The translations under genes and the position numbers were made by a program. A DNA stretch of 64,000 nucleotides from Malania oleifera. Taxonomy: Eukaryota; Streptophyta; Magnoliopsida; Santalales; Ximeniaceae. The notes beneath the pieces are model-generated. The model made no database searches, was not told where the DNA came from, and saw nothing but the letters and a program-made list of their open reading frames with translations. This document shows positions 37,102 to 48,087 of the stretch, one piece after another. Positions within the stretch are counted from its first letter, which is position 1. Each line of letters starts with the position of its first letter. The stretch is taken from the NCBI RefSeq assembly GCF_029873635.1, contig NC_080426.1, positions 51,412,093 through 51,476,092 of the forward strand, in the 5' to 3' direction.

Positions 37102-38652
37102 TGTCACGCCCCGAACCCGTAAATGGGCCCTAGGGTGTGATTTAGTAACCTAATCTGTCCCTCTATTATACAACCATCCATGATACTACACAATATAAGG
37201 GTTCGACCCCGTAGGGTTCACGTATACCCTATCCACAATCATATACACAATATACGTAGTGGAATAATTCAACCTTTTTCATCATATTACCATACCGTCA
37301 TGCCATCATACCATACCAGAGTCTATACAAAACCATAGTCTAATTCCTAAAATACATGACATACCCTTGGTGTCTATATAACCCAGAATGACAACCCAAC
37401 CGAAGATCAGTATTTACACAAGTACTTCTACAAAGCTAACCAACAACCATGCTCCTAAAATGCTAGGACGCTAGTGTCGGCTACTTGAAGGACCAGAAAA
37501 ACATTTGTATGATAAGGGTGAGCCACCTCTTAGTAAGGGAGAAATAAGTTATATCAGTGTGTGGATAAATGAGTATTATTTCAACAGTAAAACATAAATA
37601 TTTCACAATTCCAGTATTTCAATATAGTTCCAGTATACATCTCACCAAAACACCTCGGTCTAGTGTCATCACACTCTTTGGCCTAAGTTGGCCGCACGAC
37701 ATGGCACCCTCGGTAACCTGGCATAGCATAAGCCCCACAGCGTTCAGCCGGTGCAAATATGGCGAAACTCACACCCTTCAATGACCAACCGGAATCATAG
37801 GTGTTATTTCACACCCTCCTCCTCAAGCTGGATATCTAAGCCTATGGTAGTTAACCGACTCAACTGGCTACGATATTATTTTAGCATGCCTTATATCTTA
37901 GCCTTCAGTAGTTAATTGGTATGCTTCGATTGTCTTAGGCCTTTAGTTTTATTTTGACTCGGCATTTTCACAAAACCTAGAACATTTTGGAACTCCCGTT
38001 TTTATATCTCATTTCAATAACTCATAGCCTACAGTAGTTAATCGGCACGCATTTTCACAAAACACATCATTCAATACATTAGCTCATTCCACACTTATTT
38101 GGGTAAGAAAATAATCTCATATCAGATACTTTGAAAATAAAGTTTACAATAATCAAAGGTACGATCTTCTCTGTATTACAATTTAATCATATATAAAATT
38201 TTCCAACAGAAACGGAGATGATACCCAAAACCCTCAATTTTTCCAAAAATTGTAAACCCAAAAATCCCGTAATTTCACCTTATAGATTTTCCCAAATAAT
38301 TAACCAAAACATTCGTATAATCATAAACCACAGTTTTACTAATTTAGATTATAAAATAACTAATATAAATAGAAACCCCTTACCTTATCCTGAAAATCAA
38401 AAACAAACTTAATCGGTCCAAAACAACGACACAAGATCCCCAAAACCTAGAAAACAAAGAACAATACTTCAATATAATCCCAACCACTACAGATCTACCA
38501 AACTGAAAATGAAATCAGACCCTTACCTCGATTTTGGAACAAAACCCAAAAATCCTCGAAACGAAGATCTGATCCTTTATAAATGTAGAGATTCTCCTCT
38601 TGATCCATGTGGTAACGTCAGATCGTTGATTCGAGTAACAGACAGCCCGAAA

Positions 38653-38736
<84 letters not shown>

Positions 38737-39090
38737 TTTATGTTTCTTAACCATTAAGCAAATTAAAATTCAACTTATAAACCTTTGACTCGGCCAGCCT
38801 CATCGATGAAGTGGAACGCTCGTTAGCGAGCAGAAGAAGGGCCTTCGTCGACGATGGCGTGACCTCGTCGACGATGGCGTGACCTCGTCGACGAGCCTAA
38901 AATTTCAGAATTCCCAAAATCTCTTGGTATTCACTCGTTGACGAACCTCTGAATTTCATCACTGAGCTGTTGAAGGGATTCGTTGATGAGAGAAAGAGCC
39001 TTGTTGACGAGCCCTGTTGTTTTCACCTTTTTAAATTCCTTCCCCTTTTCTCATTTGTTTAATCCAAAATTCTCAGGTCGAGTTCTTACA
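37102..39090 (-). repeat. Element B 5' LTR
   Basis: About 2.0 kb, collinear with 19977-21991. The (GA)n tract (38648-38732) is uninterrupted, unlike the partner LTR, and palindromes lie at 38808-39015. It ends ttcttaca at 39090, where the LTR of C resumes. Confidence 0.85.
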
Positions 39091-39095
39091 TCTAA

Positions 39096-39351
39096 CGTCA
39101 TTCAACGGTCTTGAGCTTATAAGGTCCTACATGCATGATATGCATCAATTATTACAGACCATTAGAATTTAAATAATATTACAGATCCAAATTAATACAA
39201 AGAAATTAAACACTTTGGGTCTTCTTTTTATTCAAGTCAATATGTGCCGCTATGTGATTTTGCTAATATGATCTTGCACACAAACTTGACAAACATTAAA
39301 TATCAAAGTATTTGTCATAATCAAAACGAGATATGACCCATAAGGTCAACA
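39096..39351 (-). repeat. Element C 3' LTR, proximal part
   Basis: Continues the LTR broken at 19976 and matches about 55070-55325. It ends ggtcaaca and is followed by atctccccctttttg, the complement of a copia polypurine tract. Confidence 0.9.
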
Positions 39352-40133
39352 ATCTCCCCCTTTTTGATGATGACAAATACCTTATGGAAAAGTGGGTACA
39401 ACTAAGAAAGGCTCCCCCTAAAAGTATGCATAAGGAAATTTTAAATATATAATGATTACCTAGTTTTGCCTACTTCTCCCTCTTTTGGAAACAGCGAAAA
39501 AGATCATACAAGAATAACAATTGAAACATATAGGCAAGCAAAGGATAATTGTCATTTAAATACAAATATGGTTTTGGGAAAATCTTTAGAAATTTCGGCA
39601 GCATGCCATTTGAAAATAGAGCATTTTCCCAAAAAAAAATCTGTATCTGATTGACCTGTTTGAGTTCAACAAATGATTTACAGTAATTTACATCAATCAA
39701 CTTAAACAGTCCAGTATATCAATAAGTATTACTTTCAGCATCCAAAAAGATAAATATAATCATACGATGCAAAATGAATGACAAAGATAGCCTCATAAAG
39801 CATGAAATATAGCAATTAAGCACACAAACAATATAACTGGTCATTAAAAGATTTAAATGACATGAAAACAGAATTAGACCAAAAATATACACAACTAAAT
39901 GCAATTGAAACATATCATAAGACCCGGGAACAATTTGAGTTTAGAACACACGACATATGATAGCAAATAGTTGGTTTGAGTACAAACACAGTCTAACTAG
40001 TTCGCATGCATTTTCATGTGAAGTTACCGAACCAGTTATACAATTTAAAAAAAATATATGTATATAATAATAAGGCAAGATATAAAGGATTTTTTATTTG
40101 AAAGAATTTCTATTCAAATAATAAGAATATATG

Positions 40134-40166
<33 letters not shown>

Positions 40167-40532
40167 CTATATAACTATATAACTATATAACTATATATCT
40201 CCTTTAGGATGTTGTCAAGAGATACTGGGGGTTGTTTGAAGAAAAATTTAAAGATCATGCAAGCAAGCAACATTTTTTTGGTTTGTTAATTAAGCACACA
40301 AATTGTAACCAGAAAAACACAACCACAATGATTCTAAAGATATAATCAATCAAATGCAAGATCATATGGCAGCATAAAGAACGTGTGGCTAAGTATTATA
40401 TTTTTCAATTAAGATATTCAACTCAAGATTTTCAATAAAGTCACTACATTTTAGCACATGACACAGAGAATTCAAGAACTAATCTAAGCAAAAGTTTGTG
40501 AGCAGAACAAGATGAGTATTTAATTCCAGATG
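39352..40532 (-). other. Element C internal, 3' non-coding part
   Basis: AT-rich, with an (AT)n tract and repeats of ataactat at about 40139-40196. No pol motif was found on either strand. The word tttcggcagcatgc near 39594 recurs at 50815 on the other side of D, which suggests repeated non-coding sequence. Confidence 0.6.
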
Positions 40533-40537
40533 CTCCC

Positions 40538-42756
40538 TGTAAGAACCCGAACCATGATGTATGGACTTATTATGTAAAAGAAGGGAAAAAAAATGGAATT
40601 TCACAGATTTCGTCGACGAGGCCATAATTCGTCTGCGAAGGCTGAAGACTTCTCGTCGACGAAATTCAGACGCTCGTCGACAAGTGAATGCTGAGGGGTT
40701 TAGGAAAAAATTAGGAATATTTGGTTCGTTGACGAGGCTACCGATTCATTGACGAGGCTAGTGAAGAATTTGTCGACGAGGACACAATTCGTCGACGAAT
40801 CTACTCGGGTCAAAGGTGCTATAAAGGATATTTTGGGTTGCTTTGGGGCTAAGTTTCCCCAAATGCTCTCCTTCTCTCTCTAGAATTCTCCCTACACTCC
40901 CTCTCTCTAGATTTCTTCACCGTATGTCACCTGAGTCAAAAATCCGAAGTTATTGCGAGGATCAGTGAAGGATTCTCAACGTTTCTAGCGAATCGGAAGT
41001 CTATTTCGAGCGTTTTCGAGCTTCGGGCTCAAATCGAGGTAAGGCTCGATTTTTATTTCTGATTTAGTATATGTGTAGTAGTACGGATTGTAAGCATGTA
41101 CTATACTGTGGTTTGTAGGTTTTGGAGTCTCGGTTTGTAGTTTTGAGGGCCGTAGAGTTTGTAGTTGGAATTCGGGTTAAGGTAAGGGGATTCTATTTAT
41201 ATCAGTCCATTTTTGAAATCAGGACCGGTTAGCCTGTAGGCTATGATCGTATGTATGTTTTGATAACTTATTTGGGAAAATCTATCGAGTAAAAATACGG
41301 GATTTTCGGGTTACAATTTTTCAGGAAAATTGGGGATTTCAGGTATCATCTCTACTTTATTTGGAAAACTGTTGGTTATGCTTAAACTGTATTATTGAGG
41401 TGACCATAATCCATATTTGCATAAACTATATACTTGAAATTGTAAACGATATGATTTACCGTAAACCAAATAAGTGTGGTATGTATGATTGTATGTATTT
41501 GTTCCAGATATTTGTAAGACAACTATGTGACGGCTTATTACCGTACGCTGAAATGTATAGGGACGTGAGTTCCAAAATGATTTTAGGGATTTGTAAAATA
41601 GCTATGTATCGGTTAACTACCGTGGGCGAGAGTGGCCGGCTCTATATCCGCGGTGTGAAATATCACCACTATGATCCGGCTGGTCACCGAAGGGTGTGTT
41701 TTACACCGTATGGAGCAATGTAATCACTATTGGGCCTGAGTTGTCATAGCGTAGTTGTGCATGTGGCAATGTAATCGTTGTGAGACTAGGTGGCCTTGTG
41801 TAATTGCGTATGTGGCAATGTAATCACTGTGGGCTTGATTCGTCGCTTCGTAGTTGTGTGTGTAGCAATGTAATCGTTGTGAGACAAGGTGACCTTGTGT
41901 AGTTGCGTATGTAGCAATGTAATCACTATTGGGCCTGAGTCATCGCATTGTAGTTACGTATGTAGCAATGTAATCAATGTGAGACTAAGTGACCTTGTGT
42001 AGTTGCGTATGGAGCAATGTAATCACTATTGGGCCTTTATCGTTGCAGCGTAGTTGTGTATGTGGTAATATAATCACTGTGAGACGAGGTGACCTTGTGT
42101 AGTTGCATACTGGTGTGACGACACTGACCGTATGTATGTATGTATGTATGTTTTGGGTATCGTATGTACCGAAATGGTTTTTGTGAAAATACTGGAACTG
42201 TATGGAACTGTATGTATATGTATGAAACTGTACGAATTGTTTCAAATTGTATCGTATTTTATAGTGTTATGAAGTATGTAAAATAACACTGGTATGCCAC
42301 ACACTGATATAAACTGTTTTCTTCCTTACCGAGAGGTATCTCACCCTGAATGTACGTACAATGTTTTTCAGGTCCTTCAGGTAGCGGTAAGTAACATTCT
42401 AGCGTTTGGAAGTAAGGGTGTCGTAGCTACTGCTTGTACCCATTAGGTATGAGTTTTGGTATCCAGGCTGTCGGGATATTTTTTGTAGACACCTGGGTAT
42501 GTTTTGTATTATGGGAATGTATATCCTAGCTTGTATAGTATAGACTCTGGTATGATACAGGTTATGTATAAAAGACCATTTTTCGCTGCGTATGTTAAAT
42601 GAGTATGGATGTTTGTATGTATGTATGTGGGCGTACGTTCACCCTACGGGGTCAGACTCTCTTTGGTATTGTATCATGTATGTTTTAATTGATACAAAGA
42701 CAGGTTAGGTTACTTTATTCACACCTGGGACCCATCTGCGGGTTCGGGGTGTGACA
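40538..42756 (+). repeat. Element D 5' LTR
   Basis: TGTAAGAACCC...GGGGTGTGACA. GTCGAC-type palindromes lie at 40607-40800, a TATA-like ctataaagg at 40819-40827, and a CT-rich leader follows. An eight-unit tandem array occupies 41715-42110. The 120-codon frame at 41361 begins at TTG and is not counted as a gene. Confidence 0.9.
41715..42110 (+). repeat. Tandem array of alternating ~50-base units in D 5' LTR
   Basis: Units beginning gcaatgtaatc recur about every 50 bases, eight times. Two unit types alternate: one with actattgggcctgagtcgtcg and one with gttgtgagactaggtgacc, giving a ~100-base dimer present four times. The same array is in the 3' LTR at 49265-49660. Confidence 0.85.
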
Positions 42757-42759
42757 GCT

Positions 42760-42771
42760 TGGTATCAGAGC
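42760..42771 (+). other. Element D primer-binding site
   Basis: TGGTATCAGAGC, three bases after the LTR end. Confidence 0.9.
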
Positions 42772-43082
42772 TAACCAAGTTGTTAGGTCTTGTAGACTTG
42801 GTTAGGAGTATAGATGTGTACATACCAGAGTATAGGATGTAGGAAATGGGTAGTGTTGGTTGAGAGCTGTTTTGTTGCTAGACCAGGATTTGTCAGCTAT
42901 ATTCCTTGTTTTTCTTGGGATGACGATTCCAGTAAAGGCAGGGCAGACCATTGATGACTTTCGTGTCGGTGTGATAGGACAGGCTTAGACTTATGAGAGT
43001 AGTAGTTGACATGATTAGGTATATGATTGTGTTAATTGGGTACGATATAGGAATTCTAACCGATTCCTATTCTATTTTCAGA

Positions 43083-46000
43083 ATGGAGCCCAAGAATGAT
43101 AACTTAGAGAGTGGCTTTGAGGAGATGGCAAGCGATGAGTCTCCTTCTGTGTCTCGTGGTTTGGCGAGACGGGTTATCCGAGAGATTGGGCGGAGTGTTA
43201 GGAGACGTGAGAGCTCTCCTACTGATGTGGGGTGTACCGTCGAGAGGTTCACACGCATGCACCCTCCGACATTTATGGGAGGACCTGATCTGATAGTGGC
43301 GGAGGACTCGGTCGAGAAGACCGAGAGGATGTCAGAAGTCCTCCACTGCACTGAGAAGTCGAAGGTCTTGTACGCTACCTTCTAGTTGACTGGGGAGGCA
43401 GGGTGATGGTGGACGATAGTGAGCCTGCTGGAGAGGCAGAGGGCTGGTCCATCTGGTATGATGTGGGGCCATTTCAAGGAGGTATTTTTTGAGAGATACT
43501 TTCCGATCTCCACTCGGGATGTGAAGGCCGATGAGTTTTCGGGCCTGATATAGGGTACTTTAATGGTGTAGAAGTATACTGCCAGATTTATCGAGTTATC
43601 TTGATTTGGGCCGTACCTGGTTCCGAATGAGCACGAGAAGGCTTAGAGGTTTGAGAGGGGTCTGAGGAAAGACATCCGCCGTCTTGTGGTGATGCTGCAG
43701 ATCCGTGAGTTCTTTGTCCTAGTGGATAAAGCCACCATAGTTGAGACCGACCTTCGGGGAGATGAGGTAGTGCAGGTTCAGGGGAAAAGGCCAGTATCTT
43801 CTGGTCCTCAGAGTGGTCCTCGGTGGAGTTAGTGGAATAAGAAGAAGAATTATAGCTCTGGTTATCAAAAAAACACCGAGCAGTCGAGTTCTCAGGGGGA
43901 TCCATCCTCCGCCCCATGCGCCAAATGCCGTAAATGGTATGATGGCGAATGTTAGCTGTTTTGGGGTGTATGCTACAACCGTGGAAAGTTAGGCCACATG
44001 GTGAAGAGTTGTCAGGAACAGAGGAGGATTTTGCCTACATAGAGCCAGAACCATGGGAGTGATAAGATGCCACGAGGGAACCACCAGGCGACCACTACTC
44101 CGTCGAGAGTATATTCACTTACTCCAGTAGATGCGGAACACGCTGGGAACGTGGTGATAGGTGCTTTGTTATTGCTTTCGAATAGAGCTGTTGTTTTATT
44201 TGATTCAGGGGCAACCCATTCGTTCATATCTGCTAGTTTTGTGAAGTTGTGTGAGGTGGAAGCTTGTGTGATGAAAAAGATGTTGTCTGTGACTACGCCG
44301 ACTGGGAGTGTAACGATTTGTAGTAAAATGTTAGGAAACTGCCCAGTTGTGATTAAGAAGAGACTACTACCATTAAATCTTGTGGTATACGACATGTCGA
44401 GATTTGATGTCATTCTAGGAATGGATTGGTTGTTTTCCAGTTATGCGGTGATTGATTGTCGGAAGAAGGTAGTAGTGTTCATACCTCCTAGGAAGCCGGA
44501 GTATGAGTTCGTGGGATCGTGTGTGCGTTCGACACCACAGATTCTATCAGCTTTGCAGGCGAGGAGGTTACTTTTGGATGATTGTCAGGGGTACCTAGCT
44601 TGCGTGAAGGAATCACCGCGGGATAAGTTGAGACTCAGGGATATTCGGGTGGTCAGTGAGTTTCCGGATGTGTTTCCAGACGACTTACCCGGTTTACCTC
44701 CGGATCGTGAGGTGGAGTTTATGATAGAGTTGCTGCCTGGCAAGGCACCGATCTCTAAAGCTTCATACCGAATGGCTCTAGTAGAACTTTGGGAGTTGAA
44801 GGAGTAGCTACAGGAATTACTGGACGGGGGTTTCGTTTGACCTAGTGTTTCACCCTGGGGAGCTGCAGTATTGTTTGTAAAGAAGAAGGATGGGTCGATG
44901 TGTATGTGCATTGACTACCATGAGATCAACAAAGTGACGGTAAAGAACCGTTACCCTTTGCCTCGCATAGATGATCTTTTTGACCAGCTGCAGGGAATGC
45001 AGGTTTTTTCAAAGATCGACCTAAGGTCAGGGTATCATCAGGTGAGGGTTAGATATGAGGATGTAGCAAAGACCGCTTTCCAAACTAGATATGGTCACTA
45101 CTAGTTTTTGGTCATGCCTTTGAGGTTGACAAATGCTCCAATAGTGTTCATGGATCTGATGAACATGGTTTTCCATGAGTACCTAGATCGATTCGTAGTG
45201 GTATTCATTGATGACATTCTGGTATACTTGAGGAGTACGGAAGAGCATGTGGAACATTTGAGGTTAGTGTTATAGATTCTGCGGAAGAAGAAGCTGTACA
45301 CTAAGCTGAAGAAGTGTGAATTCTAGTTGAATCAGGTCACGTTCTTAGGCCATGTGGCGTTTGAGGGCAGTTTTTTTGTTAATCCCAGTAAGATTGAAGC
45401 TATGGTCGACTGGGCTAGACCGAAGAGTGTGCAGGAGGTTCGGACTTTTCTGGGACTGGCGGGTTACTATCGTCGGTTTGTGGAGGGTTTCTCTAAATTG
45501 TCTGGACCTCTGACATTACTGACTAAGAAAGGGGTGAAGTTTGACTAGACTAGTGATTGCAAGCAGTGTTTTCTTGAGTTGAAGAAACACCGACTGGTTA
45601 CTGCTCCAGTATTGACCATTCCTTCGGGGAATGGGAGTTTTTTGATTTATAGCGATGCGTCCTTGAAAGGTTTGGGATGTGTGCTCATGTAGTAGGGTAA
45701 GGTGGTAGCTTATGCTTCTTGGCAACTTAAGGAGTATGAGAAGAATTACCCTACGTATGATTTAGAGTTGGCTGCTGTTATTTATGCCTTGAAGATCTGG
45801 CGACACTATCTATACGGTGTTCAGTGTGAGATTTTCACTGACCACAAAAGCCTCAGGTACTTTTTCACGTAGAAGGAGCTGAATATGAGGCAAAGGCGGT
45901 GGCTAGAGTTGATTAAGGACTACGATTGCACGATCAGTTATCACCCGAAAAAGGCTAATGTGGTAGCAGATGCGTTGAGTCGGAAGTCAGAACATGTAGC

Positions 46001-47540
46001 AGTATTTGCAGTTGTAGCTCAGCATCATGTCAGGCGAGATCTGGAAAGCCTTGGTGTGGAGTTGGTATCTGGTGATCATCAGGCTTTCATTGCTAGCTTG
46101 GTGATTCAGCCGACTTTGTTTGATCGTATTAAAGCCGCGCAGGCTAATGATGTAGAGTTAGCTGAGACTGTAGAGAAAGTGCAGCAGGGTTCGGCTGCGG
46201 ATTTTAACATTTCTGATAGAGGTGTGTTAAGATTTGGGACCAGACTTTGTGTTCCAAATGATGATGAGATCAGAAGGACGATTCTGGAGGAAGCGCATCG
46301 TTCTTTGTATACGGTACATCCGGGTAGTACAAAGATGTATTGGGATTTGCGCGAATCCTTCTGGTGGAATGGTATGAAGAGGGATATTGCCCGGTTTGTG
46401 GAGCAGTTTCTGACGTGTCAGCAGGTGAAAGCTGAACATTAGAGTCCGGCATAGCCATTGCAGCCCTTGCTTATTTCGGTATGCAAATGGGAGCATATTT
46501 CCATGGACTTTGTTACCAGATTGCCGCCAGCGCTTCACAGGCAGAATGCTATTTGGGTGATCGTGGATAGATTGGCGAAATCTGCTCACTTTGTACCGAT
46601 GAAGGTTAGCTACCCTTTGAGTAGACTAGCTAATATTTACGTGCATGAGATTGTGAGAATGCACGGGGTACCGGTGTCCATTGTTTCAGATCGGGATCCG
46701 AGGTTTACTTCTCGATTTTGGAAGAGCTTGTAGGAAGCATTAGGGATGAAGCTTACTTTTAGTACAACGTTCCACCCGCAGAATGATGGACAGTCGGAGA
46801 GGACGATACAGATCTTGGAAGACATGTTACGGGCTTGGGTATTGGACTTCGGTGGTAGTTGGATTCAATTTCTGCCACTAGTGGAGTTTGCCTATAACAA
46901 CAGCTTCCAGGTTAGTATAGGGATGGCACCGTTCGAGGCTTTGTATGGTCGGAGGTGTCGATCTCCTTCGTATTGGGATGAGATCGGTAAACGTTAGGTC
47001 TTAGGACCTGAACTTGTGCAACAGGCGTCTGAGGAAGTAGGTTTGATCCGGGAGAGGATTAGATCGGATCAGAGCCGGCAGAAGAGTTACACGGATGTTC
47101 ACCACCGTGAGTTGGAGTTTGAGGTGGGGGGTAAGGCATTCCTTAGAATCGCTCCGATGAAGGGAGTGATGAGATTCGGACGGAAGGGCAAGTTGAGCCC
47201 GAGGTATATTGGACCATTCGAGGTACTTGAGCAAGTGGGTTCGGTAGCCTACAAAGTTGCACTACCCCCAGCACTCTCGAGGGTCCACGATGTATTTTAC
47301 GTATCCATGTTGAGGAGGTATGTGTTGGATCCATCGCATGTTATCAGTTACGAGTCTTTGGGACTTGAGGATACTTTAGCGTATGAGGAGATACCTGTTT
47401 AGATTCTGGACCATAAAGTTCAGAAGCTTCATACCAAAGAGATACCGTTAGTGAAGGTATTGTGGTAGAACCACGAGGTTGAGGAAGCTTCTTGGGAACT
47501 AGAGGCGGAAATACGTCTGAAGTATCCACAGTTGTTTTAA
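43083..47540 (+). pseudogene. Element D gag-pol: one unbroken frame with 24 in-frame stops
   Basis: From MEPKNDNLES to a final KYPQLF and TAA, every domain is in the same frame: Gag (FKEVFFERYFPIS), a knuckle whose second Cys is Arg (CYNRGKLGHMVKSC, about 43971), protease with an intact LFDSGATHSF (about 44196), reverse transcriptase ([23 protein letters not shown] at 45204-45215), RNase H ([19 protein letters not shown]), integrase zinc domain with one Cys changed to Phe (QFLTC, about 46415), the D,D,E core (SMDF, SDRDPRF, GQSERTIQ) and a chromodomain-like tail (ILDHKVQKLHTKEIPLVKVL). Stops begin at 43383, 43404, 43551, 43569, 43602, 43644, 43830, 43953, 44040, 44805, 44838, 45102, 45273, 45324, 45546, 45690, 45693, 45870, 46440, 46452, 46731, 46995, 47400 and 47466. 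No frameshift was found. Confidence 0.9.
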
Positions 47541-48074
47541 GTAGTATTTGGATAGTAGGGTGGTATGAGTATGTATGTATGTAAGTATGTATGTAAACCT
47601 CTATTATCATATTATAGTTAGTGGTTAGTCTCTGGGAGGGTCCTATTGTATTGTAAGCTCCCGAGACTGTATATGTATGTGACCACGGTATTCCTCTGCC
47701 ATAAGTGAGGGAATGTATGTATGTATTGTAACGGGGCTGTGTATAAATGGCCGCTGTATTCTCTATAGGGTGTATGTATGTATCGTAATGGGGCTGTGTA
47801 TAAATGGCCGCCGTATTCTCTAGAGTATGTATGTATGTATGTATCGTAACAGGTCTGCATATAAATGGCTGCCGTATTCTCTAGAGTATGTATGTATGTA
47901 TGTATGTATCATGATAGGGCTACGTATAAATGGCCACTGTATTTGTAGAGTATGTATGTATTGTAGAGGAGCTGCGTATAAATGGCTTCTATTTCACCTT
48001 AGAGTATATATGTATGTAGTAGTATGAAGGTGTTCGTAACGAGAGATTGCAAATTTTGGGGACGAAATTTTTGT
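47541..48074 (+). repeat. Element D 3' spacer with a minisatellite
   Basis: After pol, a unit of about 60 bases recurs about five times from 47715 to 48010. Each copy has a (GTAT)n run, then a gggctgtg-like word, tataaatggc and a gtattctctagag-like end. The corresponding spacer of A (28740-28840) has a single related copy. Confidence 0.8.
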
Positions 48075-48086
48075 AAGGAGGGGAGA
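48075..48086 (+). other. Element D polypurine tract
   Basis: aaggaggggaga directly before the 3' LTR at 48088. Confidence 0.85.
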
Positions 48087-48087
48087 T

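Larger units (their letters stand above)
19977..39090 (-). mobile_element. Element B: Ty3 chromovirus (Tekay/Del-like), minus strand, inside the LTR of C
   Basis: Both LTRs read TGTCAYGCCCC...TTACA on the + strand (19977-21991 and 37102-39090). The flanking 5 bases are ACTAA (19972-19976) and TCTAA (39091-39095), a TSD with one mismatch. The LTR of C continues exactly on both sides. Primer site and gag are next to the right LTR, so the element runs right to left. It is interrupted by element A at 22077-30745. Confidence 0.9.

Noticed and set aside
41361..41723. 120-codon open frame in the D 5' LTR, also at 48911-49273 in the 3' LTR
   Set aside because: Both begin at TTG. They are repeated because the LTR is repeated, and most differences between them change the residue, as expected without selection.
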